From Bog-793 sp963785415 (GTDB lineage: Bacteria; Actinomycetota; Acidimicrobiia; Acidimicrobiales; Bog-793): a stretch of DNA of 64,000 nucleotides. The stretch spans positions 1,364,001-1,428,000 of the forward strand of contig CAWAVB010000001.1 of the NCBI GenBank assembly GCA_963785415.1. Reading direction: 5' to 3'. A program made the position numbers and the translations under genes. The number at the start of each line of letters is the position of its first letter. Within the stretch, counting starts at the first letter, position 1. Positions 35,226 to 42,319 of the stretch are shown here, piece after piece. Under the pieces are notes generated by a model. It worked only from the letters and a program-made list of their open reading frames with translations, was not told the DNA's origin and made no database searches.

Positions 35226-35989
35226 CCAAGCTGTCCGACCAGGCGGCGCTGGCCGCGATCGGCGCCGCGACCCGGGACCTCCGCCTTCCCGTCGTGCGCT
35301 CCGAGGCCCCTCGCCTCGCCGCGCAGGCGACGCGCGAACGCGTCGGCCACCTCCCTTACCTCGCCGACGTGCTCTGCGCGGAGGTCGACGAGCGCAATGC
35401 CCACCGCCGCGAGCGCCGGATCGCCGAGGCGCGCTTCCCGCGTCAAAAGCGCCTCTCGGAGTTCGACCTCGCCGCGTCGAAGTCCGTCGGGGCGGAGACG
35501 ATCGCCCTGTTGTCGTCGCTGTCGTTCCTCGAACGCGGCGAACCGGTCGTGTTCCTCGGCGACTCGGGCACCGGCAAGTCGCACCTGTTGATCGGGACGG
35601 GGATCTGTGCCTGCGAGGAGGGAAGGCGCGTCCGCTACGTCACCTGTGCCGGACTCGTGAACGAGCTCGCCGAGGCCCAGGACGAACGTCGTCTCTCCCG
35701 ACTCGTCGCCCGCTACGGCCGGCTCGACCTCTTGCTCTTGGACGAGCTCGGTTACGTCGCCTTCGACGCCAGGGGCGCGGAGCTGCTGTTCCAGATCCTC
35801 ACCGAACGCGAGGAGCGGGCCTCGATCGCGATCGCCTCGAACTTGCCGTTCTCGGAGTGGGGCCAGGTCGTCGCCGACGCACGGCTCGTCGCGGCGATCG
35901 TCGACCGGGTGACCTTCGGCGCCCACATCGTCGAGACGGGATCGGACAGCTACCGCCTCCGCGCAACCCGGGCGAAGCGGTCCCGCTGA
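35222..35989 (+). CDS. istB: IS21-family helper ATPase IstB
   Basis: 255 aa AAA+ ATPase related to DnaC. Walker A GDSGTGKSH, Walker B LLLLDELGY, and the C-terminal TFGAHIVETGSDSYRL typical of IstB. It selects target DNA and stimulates IstA. ATG 35222 overlaps the istA stop (ATGA). Confidence 0.95.
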   Translation: MTKLSDQAALAAIGAATRDLRLPVVRSEAPRLAAQATRERVGHLPYLADVLCAEVDERNAHRRERRIAEARFPRQKRLSEFDLAASKSVGAETIALLSSLSFLERGEPVVFLGDSGTGKSHLLIGTGICACEEGRRVRYVTCAGLVNELAEAQDERRLSRLVARYGRLDLLLLDELGYVAFDARGAELLFQILTEREERASIAIASNLPFSEWGQVVADARLVAAIVDRVTFGAHIVETGSDSYRLRATRAKRSR

Positions 35990-36565
35990 TCAGCGGATCC
36001 GCTGGAGCGCCGCGTTCACCTGCGCCAGATCGAACAACCCCGGATCGAAGTCCTCTCCGACCCAGGTCCGATACTCCTCGTGCTCCTCGTGGCGTGGATC
36101 GCGAAGCGCCTCGAGCAACTGGGCATAGCCACCCGTCCCACCGACGTCTTCGGGCGGACAGGCCCGAGCGCCCTCGGTGCAGACGGCGAACTTCAACACC
36201 GGCCGGGTCCTCGACGTGTGCTCGACGACCACCTGGTGCTTCCAGGAGTCGCCGAAGTCATAGTCATAGAGGAACTCGCCACCGGGGCGGACCACCTCGG
36301 CGAGCGTGTACTCGATCTCGTGGAGCTCGTCGTCGTCCCACTCTTCGACGTGCATCCCATAGAGCGCGTTGCTCATCCTGAACTGGTGGAGGTGGCTGTT
36401 CGTCCACCCCATCGCCGTCTGGAAGATCAGGTGCAGCTTGTCGAGCCGGACCGACCCGGGCACGAGCAGCCGCCGCCAGATCTCGGGCTCATGGTCCAAC
36501 AGGGCGATCCGCATCCAGAACACGTTCGGCTCACCGGGCACGCCCTCAACGCTACGCGGCCGCAC
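35990..36565 (-). CDS. plasmid pRiA4b ORF-3 family protein (IS21 passenger)
   Basis: 191 aa. The family's core is clear: LDHEPEIWRRLLVPGSVRLDKLHLIFQ, GWTNSHLHQF, FLYDYDFGDSWKHQVVVE, CPPEDVGGTGGYAQLLEAL. The biochemical role of this family is not established. The gene abuts the istB stop tail-to-tail and lies inside the right end of IS21, so it moves with it. GTG/ATG 36565 is the longest start; the fold begins near residue 14. Confidence 0.85.
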   Translation of the reverse strand: MRPRSVEGVPGEPNVFWMRIALLDHEPEIWRRLLVPGSVRLDKLHLIFQTAMGWTNSHLHQFRMSNALYGMHVEEWDDDELHEIEYTLAEVVRPGGEFLYDYDFGDSWKHQVVVEHTSRTRPVLKFAVCTEGARACPPEDVGGTGGYAQLLEALRDPRHEEHEEYRTWVGEDFDPGLFDLAQVNAALQRIR

Positions 36566-36651
36566 CAGGCGGAGGGTTCGCCGAGAAGCAACGAATCAGG
36601 TGGGGCCGACTCCGGTGAGCACGGTGGGGCCAAATTGGGTTGACATTCTCA

Positions 36652-37285
36652 GGCAGTAGCTCGCCCCGCTCGCAAACGTCAAGCGAAGCAAGTCTCAAAG
36701 CCGATTGGGCCGAGCTTCCGGACTGCGGGGGTCATGAAGGGATACGCGACCGTCGCAAATGGGGCAGTCCTGCCAGATGGAAGAGTCAAGGCCATGTATC
36801 AAGGCCCAATTCGGCCGGGACCCTCGAGAGGATCGCTGCCCGTTGTCATCGACATGGAGGGCCTGGGGGGTGAGCGCAGCGGTGTCGTGCAACCCTTTCA
36901 TACAGAGGGCTGGGTGTTCAGGGCCACCGAGGTAGTGCTTGCTAATGAAAGCGACGAGTGGATCACCTGCCGTGTTTGGCTCGTAGTAGACCTTCCAAAC
37001 GAAACGATGCCGTTCCGAGAACTAATGAGAGTTCCGAACGACCCCGTTTGGCTAGAGCCGAGAAAACCTACACGGTTTGATCTGGAGTTCCACCTACCGT
37101 TGGTGCTCGCCGATGAGGAAACAAGACTAAATCCTGGCAGTGCTCCAAGAGAACTCGTATTTGTTGAGATCGGCCCCAAAGCTCGTGAACTTCGTGTGCC
37201 CTTTGGGTCCCCCAAGAGCGAGAGTGAACGATCTATACGGTTTCGTCGTCTGCGACGGTTTCGCGCAGGTCGGTCGAAAGCATGA
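36652..37285 (+). pseudogene. passenger membrane-protein gene, 3' part, after IS21
   Basis: Continues the frame of 33373-33574 once IS21 and one GGCAG copy are removed; codons from 36657 to ATG 36734 are all open. This part is a soluble domain rich in beta-strand-like sequence (GWVFRATEVVLANESDEWITCRVWLVVDLP, split by position) and ends in an Arg-rich tail (RFRRLRRFRAGRSKA). Its 3' end overlaps the tail of the opposed 55-aa ORF by 53 bp. G+C is visibly lower than in the core genes. It could still be expressed alone from ATG 36734. Confidence 0.7.
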
Positions 37286-37400
37286 GCTTCACCGCGTCCT
37301 CGAACTCCATGTCGGTGTTGACGCGGCCACCCAGGGTGTTCTCGGGTTCCGCGTCGGTGTTGACGGGTTCGTCGTAGCCGGGGAACGCGTCGCGAGTCAT
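37233..37400 (-). CDS. 55-aa acidic ORF coupled to hicB
   Basis: Below the usual ORF length cut-off. ATG 37400 shares its A with the hicB stop (TAATG), the classic signal for translational re-initiation. The protein is acidic with a degenerate internal repeat (PVNTDAEPENT and RVNTDMEFEDAVKLML). The C-terminal half could form a helix. No family recognised. A third member of the hicAB transcript, or an unrelated downstream gene. Confidence 0.5.
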   Translation of the reverse strand: MTRDAFPGYDEPVNTDAEPENTLGGRVNTDMEFEDAVKLMLSTDLRETVADDETV

Positions 37401-37705
37401 TACGCGCCTACAAGCACCTTGTACTCGTCTGGGCGATCGACATCTAGAAGCCGATCGGGGTGCTCAATTGGTACAAGCCGAACATCGTGGTACTCAACGG
37501 TCACTCCTGAGCTGGTCATGTACAAAGACATGGCCTCCGTCAGGGCCTCGATAAGTTCGTCCATGGTCTCGCCAGATGCAAAACATCCTGGCATTTCAGT
37601 AATTTCGATCCAAAGCAAACCATTCTCTGAGTGGACCGTGGCGTGGAAATACCCGGTGATCGAGCCAGCGAAGTCTGCTGGCATTTGAGGTTCAAATGTC
37701 GACAT
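37400..37705 (-). CDS. hicB: HicB family antitoxin
   Basis: About 101 aa. The HicB fold (RNase H-like) is seen in FHATVHSENGLLWIEITEMPGCFASGETMDELIEALTEA, read in pieces: MPGCFASGET is the family's hallmark. It binds and blocks HicA and usually represses the operon. ATG 37705 lies within the end of hicA (14-nt overlap); GTG 37714 is an alternative start. hicA precedes hicB, as in many toxin-first hicAB loci. Confidence 0.85.
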   Translation of the reverse strand: MSTFEPQMPADFAGSITGYFHATVHSENGLLWIEITEMPGCFASGETMDELIEALTEAMSLYMTSSGVTVEYHDVRLVPIEHPDRLLDVDRPDEYKVLVGA

Positions 37706-37943
37706 TGACTTCACTCCCTTCGCCTTTTCTTGCTTCCCTGAGAATCGCTGATCGAAGTTCAGGACCGTAGTCCTTCCCCTTGTGGTGCGGCAATGTGATG
37801 GGGCGGCACCCTTTCTTCACCATCTTCACGTTGTGCCTTCCCCCAAGCTCTTGAACCCACCCGCGGCTCACAAGAAACTGCCTCGCGGACGCCTGGGAGA
37901 GAACCTTGGGCGGGGCAGGGAAGGGCTCATTTTGGGCTGGCAC
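37692..37943 (-). CDS. hicA: HicA family toxin (mRNA interferase)
   Basis: About 83 aa, slightly long for HicA because of an extended N-terminus; GTG 37943 is the longest start. The double-stranded RNA-binding-like fold includes FLVSRGWVQELGGRHNVKMVKKG, the catalytic His region GRHNV, and PHHKGKDYGPELRSAILREA. HicA cleaves mRNA in the cytoplasm. Its location within a mobile element suggests a stabilisation or addiction role, which is inference. Confidence 0.82.
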   Translation of the reverse strand: MPAQNEPFPAPPKVLSQASARQFLVSRGWVQELGGRHNVKMVKKGCRPITLPHHKGKDYGPELRSAILREARKGEGSEVNVDI

Positions 37944-38087
37944 AAGGCTCTCAGCATCGCGCGCCGCTCACAACCCCACACGCGAGAACATTGTGCAGAG
38001 CGACCCCCGTCTCCTAGCCATGGCCCTACGAGCGGGCTGCATCATCAGTTTAAGCACCGGAGATCGGACAACGTGCGCGCCGCCTCC

Positions 38088-38180
38088 TTAACACCCCTGA
38101 GCCGTGCGTTTGTAACTGAGCCTGCGGCCGTCCGCTTGGTCGATCAGCAAGCTCATGCGCTGGATCGCGTCCCGTGCGGT
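38088..38180 (-). pseudogene. C-terminal fragment of the IS1595-family transposase
   Basis: 31 codons ending at TAA 38088-38090 and reading ...ARDAIQRMSLLIDQ and GRRLSYKRTAQGC. GRRLSYKR is the usual C-terminus of ISXO2-like transposases. It abuts the left end of IS256. Dropping IS256 and 8 bp joins it in frame to the main transposase fragment (TTG-GAC-GCG at the seam). Confidence 0.75.
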
Positions 38181-39551
38181 GGTGTAAATCGACCGAACCG
38201 AAGTGCTCGACGCGCGTTCAGTCTGTCAGGCCATGATCGCCAGGGACACCCCCTCTCCACCGAGTTCGTCGGCGACGGGTTGGTCGATGAGTCCCATGGA
38301 CTCTTCGGAGAGGTAACGGCGTTCTGACACCTCCCACTCGTCGTGCTGTTCGACGAGCACGGCGGTCACGAGGCGCATCACCGAGGCGTCGTTAGGAAAG
38401 ATCCCGACGACGTTCGTGCGTCGCTTGATCTCGGCGTTCACGCGCTCCAAGGGGTTCGTCGACCAGATCTTGGTCCAGTGCGCCATCGGGAAGTAGGAGA
38501 AGGCGAGCAGGTCGGCCTTCGCCTCCTCGAGGAGCTTGGCCACCTCCGGGAAGCCCGGCCGCAGCGTGTCGGCGACCTCGTCGAGCTGGCGGTGGATGTG
38601 GGCCCGGTCAGGCTGGGCGAAGATCGTCTTGATCGCGGCCGCGACCATCTGGGCCTTCTGTCTTTGCACCCCCGCCAGGGCGTTGCGTAGGAAGTGCACC
38701 CGGCAGCGCTGCCAGGAGGCACCGATGAAGACCTTCTCGATCGCCTCTTTCAACCCGAGGTGGTGGTCGGAGATGACAAGACGAACTCCCTGAAGTCCCC
38801 GCTGGCGAAGGCTGCGCAAAAACGCCGTCCAGAAGACCCCGTCCTCTGAGTCCCCGACATCGCAGCCGAGCACCTCGCGATTGCCGACCGAGGTGACACC
38901 GGTGACGACGACAACAGCTCTCGACACGACCCGGCCACGGACGCGACCTTTGACGTAGGTGGCGTCGCAGAACAGGTAGGGGAAGGCGACGTGGTCGAGC
39001 CGGCGGGTCCGGAAGGCCTCCATCTCCTTGTCGAGCTCACTACAGATCCGAGAGACCTCGGACTTTGAGATCCCGGAGCCGACCCCGAGGGCCCGCACCA
39101 GGTCGTCGACCTTGCGCGTCGAGACGCCATGGACGTAGGCCTCCATCACGACCGCGAACAATGCCCTGTCGATCCGGCGCCTTCGCTCGAGGATCTGAGG
39201 GAAGAAGGAGCCCGAGCGGAGCTTGGGGATGGAGAGCTCCAAGTCGCCCGCCTTGGTCGACAGCACCCGCGGACGATGCCCGTTGCGGTAGTTCTGGCGG
39301 TCCTCTGTGCGCTCGTGAGGCTCGGCGCCGATGACGCCGGTCACCTCGGCTTCTATCAGGGCTTGCAGGACCATCTCGACGCTTTGACGGATGAGATCGA
39401 CGTCGTCTCCTGCCCGGAGCGCGTCGAGTAGCTCGTAGGGGTCAAAATCATGTTGGGCCACCGGTGTGATCTCCTTGTCGTGTCTTGCTGGACACGTCGA
39501 GATTCACTCCGGTGGTCCACTAAGTGGTGGACCCTCTGCGCGATTTACACC
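38181..39551 (-). mobile_element. IS256-family insertion sequence
   Basis: About 1371 bp, bounded by GGTGTAAATCG at 38181-38191 and its reverse complement at 39541-39551. It holds one intact transposase. The 8 bp outside each end (CGTGCGGT left, AACTCGTG right) are not identical, so a clean target duplication is not seen even though the phase of the interrupted gene calls for 8 bp. Confidence 0.8.
38226..39461 (-). CDS. IS256-family (mutator type) transposase
   Basis: 411 aa, intact. Conserved sequence includes ETEDRQNYRNGHRPR-like region, ELSIPKLRSGSFFP, the catalytic FCDATYVKGRVRGRVV, VISDHHLGLKEAI with WQRCRVHFLRNAL, and the late ERVNAEIKRRTNVVGIFPN containing the third acidic residue. 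The start ATG 39461 lies 90 bp from the right end. Confidence 0.95.
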   Translation of the reverse strand: MAQHDFDPYELLDALRAGDDVDLIRQSVEMVLQALIEAEVTGVIGAEPHERTEDRQNYRNGHRPRVLSTKAGDLELSIPKLRSGSFFPQILERRRRIDRALFAVVMEAYVHGVSTRKVDDLVRALGVGSGISKSEVSRICSELDKEMEAFRTRRLDHVAFPYLFCDATYVKGRVRGRVVSRAVVVVTGVTSVGNREVLGCDVGDSEDGVFWTAFLRSLRQRGLQGVRLVISDHHLGLKEAIEKVFIGASWQRCRVHFLRNALAGVQRQKAQMVAAAIKTIFAQPDRAHIHRQLDEVADTLRPGFPEVAKLLEEAKADLLAFSYFPMAHWTKIWSTNPLERVNAEIKRRTNVVGIFPNDASVMRLVTAVLVEQHDEWEVSERRYLSEESMGLIDQPVADELGGEGVSLAIMA

Positions 39552-40486
39552 AACTCGTGGGACGTCCCCATGCGCTGCGAATCCGTCATGTCGCACGTCG
39601 AGTAGCGGAAGTCGAATTCGGCCAGGTAGCGCGGCAGGTGTTCGCGGCTGATGTGGTGGTGGGTTCCGTCAATTGACCGCTTGAGCTGGCTGAAGTAGTT
39701 CTCAAGCCGATTGGTGCTGACGTCGCCGCGGACGTACTCACCAACGGCGTGGTCGACGCGCTTGTGACCAGCGGCCCGCCAATCGAACTCGTTGTAACAG
39801 CTCGCGCTGTCGGTGTGGAACACGGCGTGCGGCACGTCGACTTCCTGCTCGATGACTCTGCGCAGGTTCGCGGTGTTCACTCGCGGGACCACCCGGCTGC
39901 GGACCTCGCCTGTTTGCTTGTCAACCAGGGACAGCACTGGCGTCTTTTCGGTGTGGTGGACCATGTTTCCCTGCTCGTCACGGGCCACCTTGTCGTGGTG
40001 CTTGTTCGCGGGGTCTCCGCCGATCCATGTCTCGTCGGACACGACGACACCTGTCATAAGCGAACCGCGACCGTTGCGGACCATCGCCTCGCGGAGCCGG
40101 TGTGTCATGAACCACGCCGTGCGAGAGGCCACGCCATACTTCCGTTCGATCTCGCGAGCAGCGATTCCGTTCTTGTTCGCGCACATCTCGAAGATCACGA
40201 ACAGCCAGATTTGCAGCGACACCTTCGAACCGTGCATGACGGTTCCGGTCGTCACGCTGAACTGCTTGCGGCAATCCCGGCACTTCCAAAGCCGACGCGG
40301 CGTCACCGATCCGGTCCGCGTCTTGCGGCCCTCTGTCGCCTTGGGCGTCAGGAAGTAGTGCTCGGCGATCGAACCGCAATGCGGACAGACAACGCCGTTG
40401 GCCCAGCGAAGGGACTCCATGAACAGGTAGGCCGCGTCCTCTGCCGGAATCTTCCTGGCCAGGGCGGTGACTGTGATTTTCTCCAT
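39552..40486 (-). pseudogene. IS1595-family (ISXO2-like) transposase, main part, truncated by IS256
   Basis: About 311 codons from ATG 40486. N-terminal zinc ribbon (CPHCGSIAEHYF ... KCRDCRKQF), helix-turn-helix (GIAAREIERKYGVASRTAWFM), and the catalytic core with Asp in VVSDETWIGG, Asp in VFHTDSASCYN and Asn/Glu in RLENYFSQLKRSI, then the family's THHHISREHLPRYLAEFDFRY. It runs into IS256 after GTSHE, where a TAA in the IS end (39545-39547) stops it. The true C-terminus lies at 38088-38180. Confidence 0.85.
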
Positions 40487-40501
40487 GCCCACATTGTACG
40501 G

Positions 40502-40527
40502 GTGGGTGTGTCATCGCACACATCGCC
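40502..40527. repeat. right 26-bp terminal inverted repeat (IS1595 family)
   Basis: Exact reverse complement of 31872-31897; 16 bp upstream of the transposase ATG. Confidence 0.85.
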
Positions 40528-40535
40528 GAATAACC
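40528..40535. repeat. right target duplication of the IS1595-family element
   Basis: GAATAACC, one mismatch from GAATAACT at 31864-31871. Confidence 0.7.
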
Positions 40536-40850
40536 GGGGGCCGTCTTGTCCCCGCCGTGAGCCGTCTTGTTCACGAGTCGCCACGTGCACCGGTGATCAC
40601 GCCAAGCACTCCCCTGGCGACCCAGTACTAGCGGGCACCTCCGCCGGGCCGAGTGCCTGGCCGTCGTCTCGATAATCAGGAAACCCTTTCGCGCGATCCA
40701 ACGCGAATCTCGTGGAGATCGTCGCCGTGGCGTCGTGAGAGAGCCCCACCAGCCGGTTTCCCGGATGCACGGATCCGGGTCGGCGATCGTGCCGCGCCCG
40801 GCCGGCATGATTTTCGCGACCCACCGGTAGCGTGGATTTCCCACGGACTA
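40536..40850. other. gene-free stretch with a short direct repeat
   Basis: No gene seen. GCCGTCTTGT occurs at 40540-40549 and 40561-40570, each followed by a C-rich or TCAC segment; this spacing resembles the multiple terminal repeats of some IS ends, so it may be a relic. The rest looks like ordinary intergenic DNA leading to the small gene at 40864. Confidence 0.35.
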
Positions 40851-40863
40851 GGGAGGGAGTGCG

Positions 40864-41007
40864 ATGGCGAGAACGGGTGAGAAGTGCACTGACCCCGGCA
40901 CCTACAAGGCGGCTTGCGGACACTGGACCGCTCACATGAGGGAGTTCGGCGACGAGTTCCCGCGGTGCCCGAACTGCCTCCGGGCGATCACCTACACGAA
41001 GATCTAG
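40864..41007 (+). CDS. 47-aa Cys-rich (zinc-ribbon-like) protein
   Basis: Too short for most gene finders. ATG 40864 has a very strong Shine-Dalgarno (GGGAGGGAG, 40851-40859). The protein reads GEKCTDPGTYKAACGHW ... FPRCPNCLRAITYTKI: Cys8, Cys18, His20 and a terminal CPNC are a plausible zinc site, and the GEKxxDPGxY start resembles small YjzC-like proteins. Function unknown. It lies between the IS nest and the recombinase pair. Confidence 0.6.
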   Translation: MARTGEKCTDPGTYKAACGHWTAHMREFGDEFPRCPNCLRAITYTKI

Positions 41008-41173
41008 ATCGGATCAGCCCCGTGGCGGGTGCCGTTCGCGCGCCCGCCGGTCGTCCGTCCCCGCGGCGCCGCCAAGCTTGTCCGCGCGCCAACCGCCGTT
41101 CAGAGGCTCTTTGGATTTCAGCGGGTCTAGCGGACTCGGGCTCCTTCGTGCTTACAAGGGTTTCCTGCCCCGC

Positions 41174-41213
41174 AACGGCACTTATACGGGTAATCCACTT
41201 ATACGGGTGATCC
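41174..41213. repeat. tandem 17-bp repeats upstream of the recombinase pair
   Basis: ACTTATACGGGTRATCC occurs twice head to tail at 41180-41196 and 41197-41213 (one difference). The first is preceded so that AACGGCACTTAT spans 41174-41185; this 12-mer recurs at 43732-43743. Probable recombinase binding sites at the left edge of the element. Confidence 0.55.
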
Positions 41214-41228
41214 GCCAGTTCGGCTGAC

Positions 41229-41253
41229 CGCTCGGGGAGACTTTCTCCGAGCG
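41229..41253 (+). promoter_or_regulatory. leader hairpin before the first recombinase
   Basis: CGCTCGG (41229-41235) pairs perfectly with CCGAGCG (41247-41253). It precedes the AGGAGG ribosome site at about 41268 and GTG 41279. It could be an attenuator or part of an attachment site. Confidence 0.35.
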
Positions 41254-41278
41254 GGGAGGCCAGAACAGGAGGACGACC

Positions 41279-42319
41279 GTGGTCTTTACCCCGCAGCTGT
41301 CTCGCACCGCCCGCGAAGGAGGCGGTGTCCGTTACGAGCTCGGTCACGAGCTGATCGACGCGTTCTTGGAGTTCTGTTCGGGCCGCGCCCGTCCGAACAC
41401 GGTTCGCGCCTACACGCACGACTTGAAGACGTTCTTCTCGATCGTCGCGAAGGACCCGATCGACGTGACGCCGGCCGACGTCATCAAATTCGTCACAGCA
41501 CAGCAAACGGCTCGGCCCGGCGCAGAGAACGTCGTCCGCTTCCCCGACGCTTCGTCGGGGCTCGCACCGGCGACGGTTATGCGTCGGCTGGCGGCCGTCT
41601 CCGCGTTCTATGGATATCTGCTCGCCCGAGCCGACACTCCGATCGAGACCAACCCGGTGCCGCGCGGCCTGCCGACACGGCGCAACAGAAGAGAGCTGCG
41701 AGGCGCGCCGTTGGTGAGGGGCGTGCGTCGCCTGCCGCGGATCCTCGATCCAGAAGAAGCGATCGCCCTCCTTGCGGCGCTGCGGACACGCCGCGACAGA
41801 GCGATCGTCGAAGCGATGCTGTTGGGTGGGCTTCGCCGCTCCGAGGTGCTCGGGCTCCGCCTCGAAGACATCCGGCTCGGTGAGTGCCGTGTCTTTGTCG
41901 CCGAAGGAAAGGGCGGCCACGAACGCCTCGTCCCGTTGTCGCCGACGTTCTTTTCGACCTTGGCCTCCTACTTGGAGAGCGAACGACCGGAAGAGGCGAC
42001 GACGGACCGGGTCTTCGTCGTCCTGAAAGGCCCGCGCCGCGGCGGCCCACTGTCAACCGAGGGGCTCGACGAGGTCATCGCCTCGGCGAGAAGACGGGCC
42101 GGGCTCGCGCACGGCACCTGCCACGAGCTCCGCCACACCTGTCTCACGCGCCTTCGCGAAGCGGGCATGTCACTCGAAGCGCTCCAGGCACAAGCCGGCC
42201 ACCGCTCGATCGCCTCGACCCAGATCTACCTCCACTTAGGCGCCGACTGGCTGGCTGCCGAGTACCGGCGGGCGGCCGACGTGCTCGAAGCCGAACTCGT
42301 CGCCGGGGCGATCCGATGA
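41279..42319 (+). CDS. tyrosine recombinase/integrase (first of tandem pair)
   Basis: 346 aa. N-terminal SAM-like core-binding domain (LIDAFLEFCSGRARPNTVRAYTHDLKTF) and catalytic domain with Arg in GLRRSEVLGL, Lys in EGKGGHERLVP, HELRH, AGHRS and nucleophile Tyr in TQIYLHLG. GTG 41279 follows AGGAGG by a good distance. It overlaps the second recombinase by 4 bp, so the two are translated together, like the TnpA/TnpB recombinases of Tn554-type elements. Confidence 0.92.
   Translation: MVFTPQLSRTAREGGGVRYELGHELIDAFLEFCSGRARPNTVRAYTHDLKTFFSIVAKDPIDVTPADVIKFVTAQQTARPGAENVVRFPDASSGLAPATVMRRLAAVSAFYGYLLARADTPIETNPVPRGLPTRRNRRELRGAPLVRGVRRLPRILDPEEAIALLAALRTRRDRAIVEAMLLGGLRRSEVLGLRLEDIRLGECRVFVAEGKGGHERLVPLSPTFFSTLASYLESERPEEATTDRVFVVLKGPRRGGPLSTEGLDEVIASARRRAGLAHGTCHELRHTCLTRLREAGMSLEALQAQAGHRSIASTQIYLHLGADWLAAEYRRAADVLEAELVAGAIR

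Larger units (their letters stand above)
33575..36651 (+). mobile_element. IS21-family insertion sequence with a passenger gene
   Basis: About 3.08 kb. Ends start TGAG and share GGCCCCAC at base 21 from each end; the same CTCACC...GGCCCCACC motif recurs internally at both ends, the multiple terminal repeats typical of IS21. It encodes IstA and IstB with a 4-bp overlap, plus an oppositely oriented pRiA4b ORF-3-like gene before the right end. The flanking GGCAG duplication and the restored host gene frame support the boundaries. Confidence 0.85.
31872..40527 (-). mobile_element. IS1595-family (ISXO2-like) element with passenger genes, invaded by three other IS
   Basis: 8656 bp between perfect 26-bp inverted repeats at 31872-31897 and 40502-40527 (outer bases GGCGATGTGTGCG). 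An 8-bp near-perfect duplication flanks them. The transposase reads leftward from the right end. Removing the ISL3 (31913-33348), IS21 (33575-36651) and IS256 (38181-39551) insertions with their duplications leaves about 2.75 kb: a membrane-protein gene, a 55-aa ORF, hicB, hicA and the transposase. IS1595-family elements are known to carry passenger genes. The element as it stands cannot encode its own transposase, because IS256 interrupts that gene. Confidence 0.85.

Noticed and set aside
37782..38327. 181-aa plus-strand frame over hicA and the IS256 end
   Set aside because: Crosses element borders and has no coherent protein features.
38173..39559. 8-bp target duplication of IS256
   Set aside because: CGTGCGGT and AACTCGTG do not match; only the reading-frame phase supports an 8-bp event.
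41180..41213. tandem 17-bp repeats as a CRISPR array
   Set aside because: Only two copies, no spacers and no cas genes; better explained as recombinase sites.
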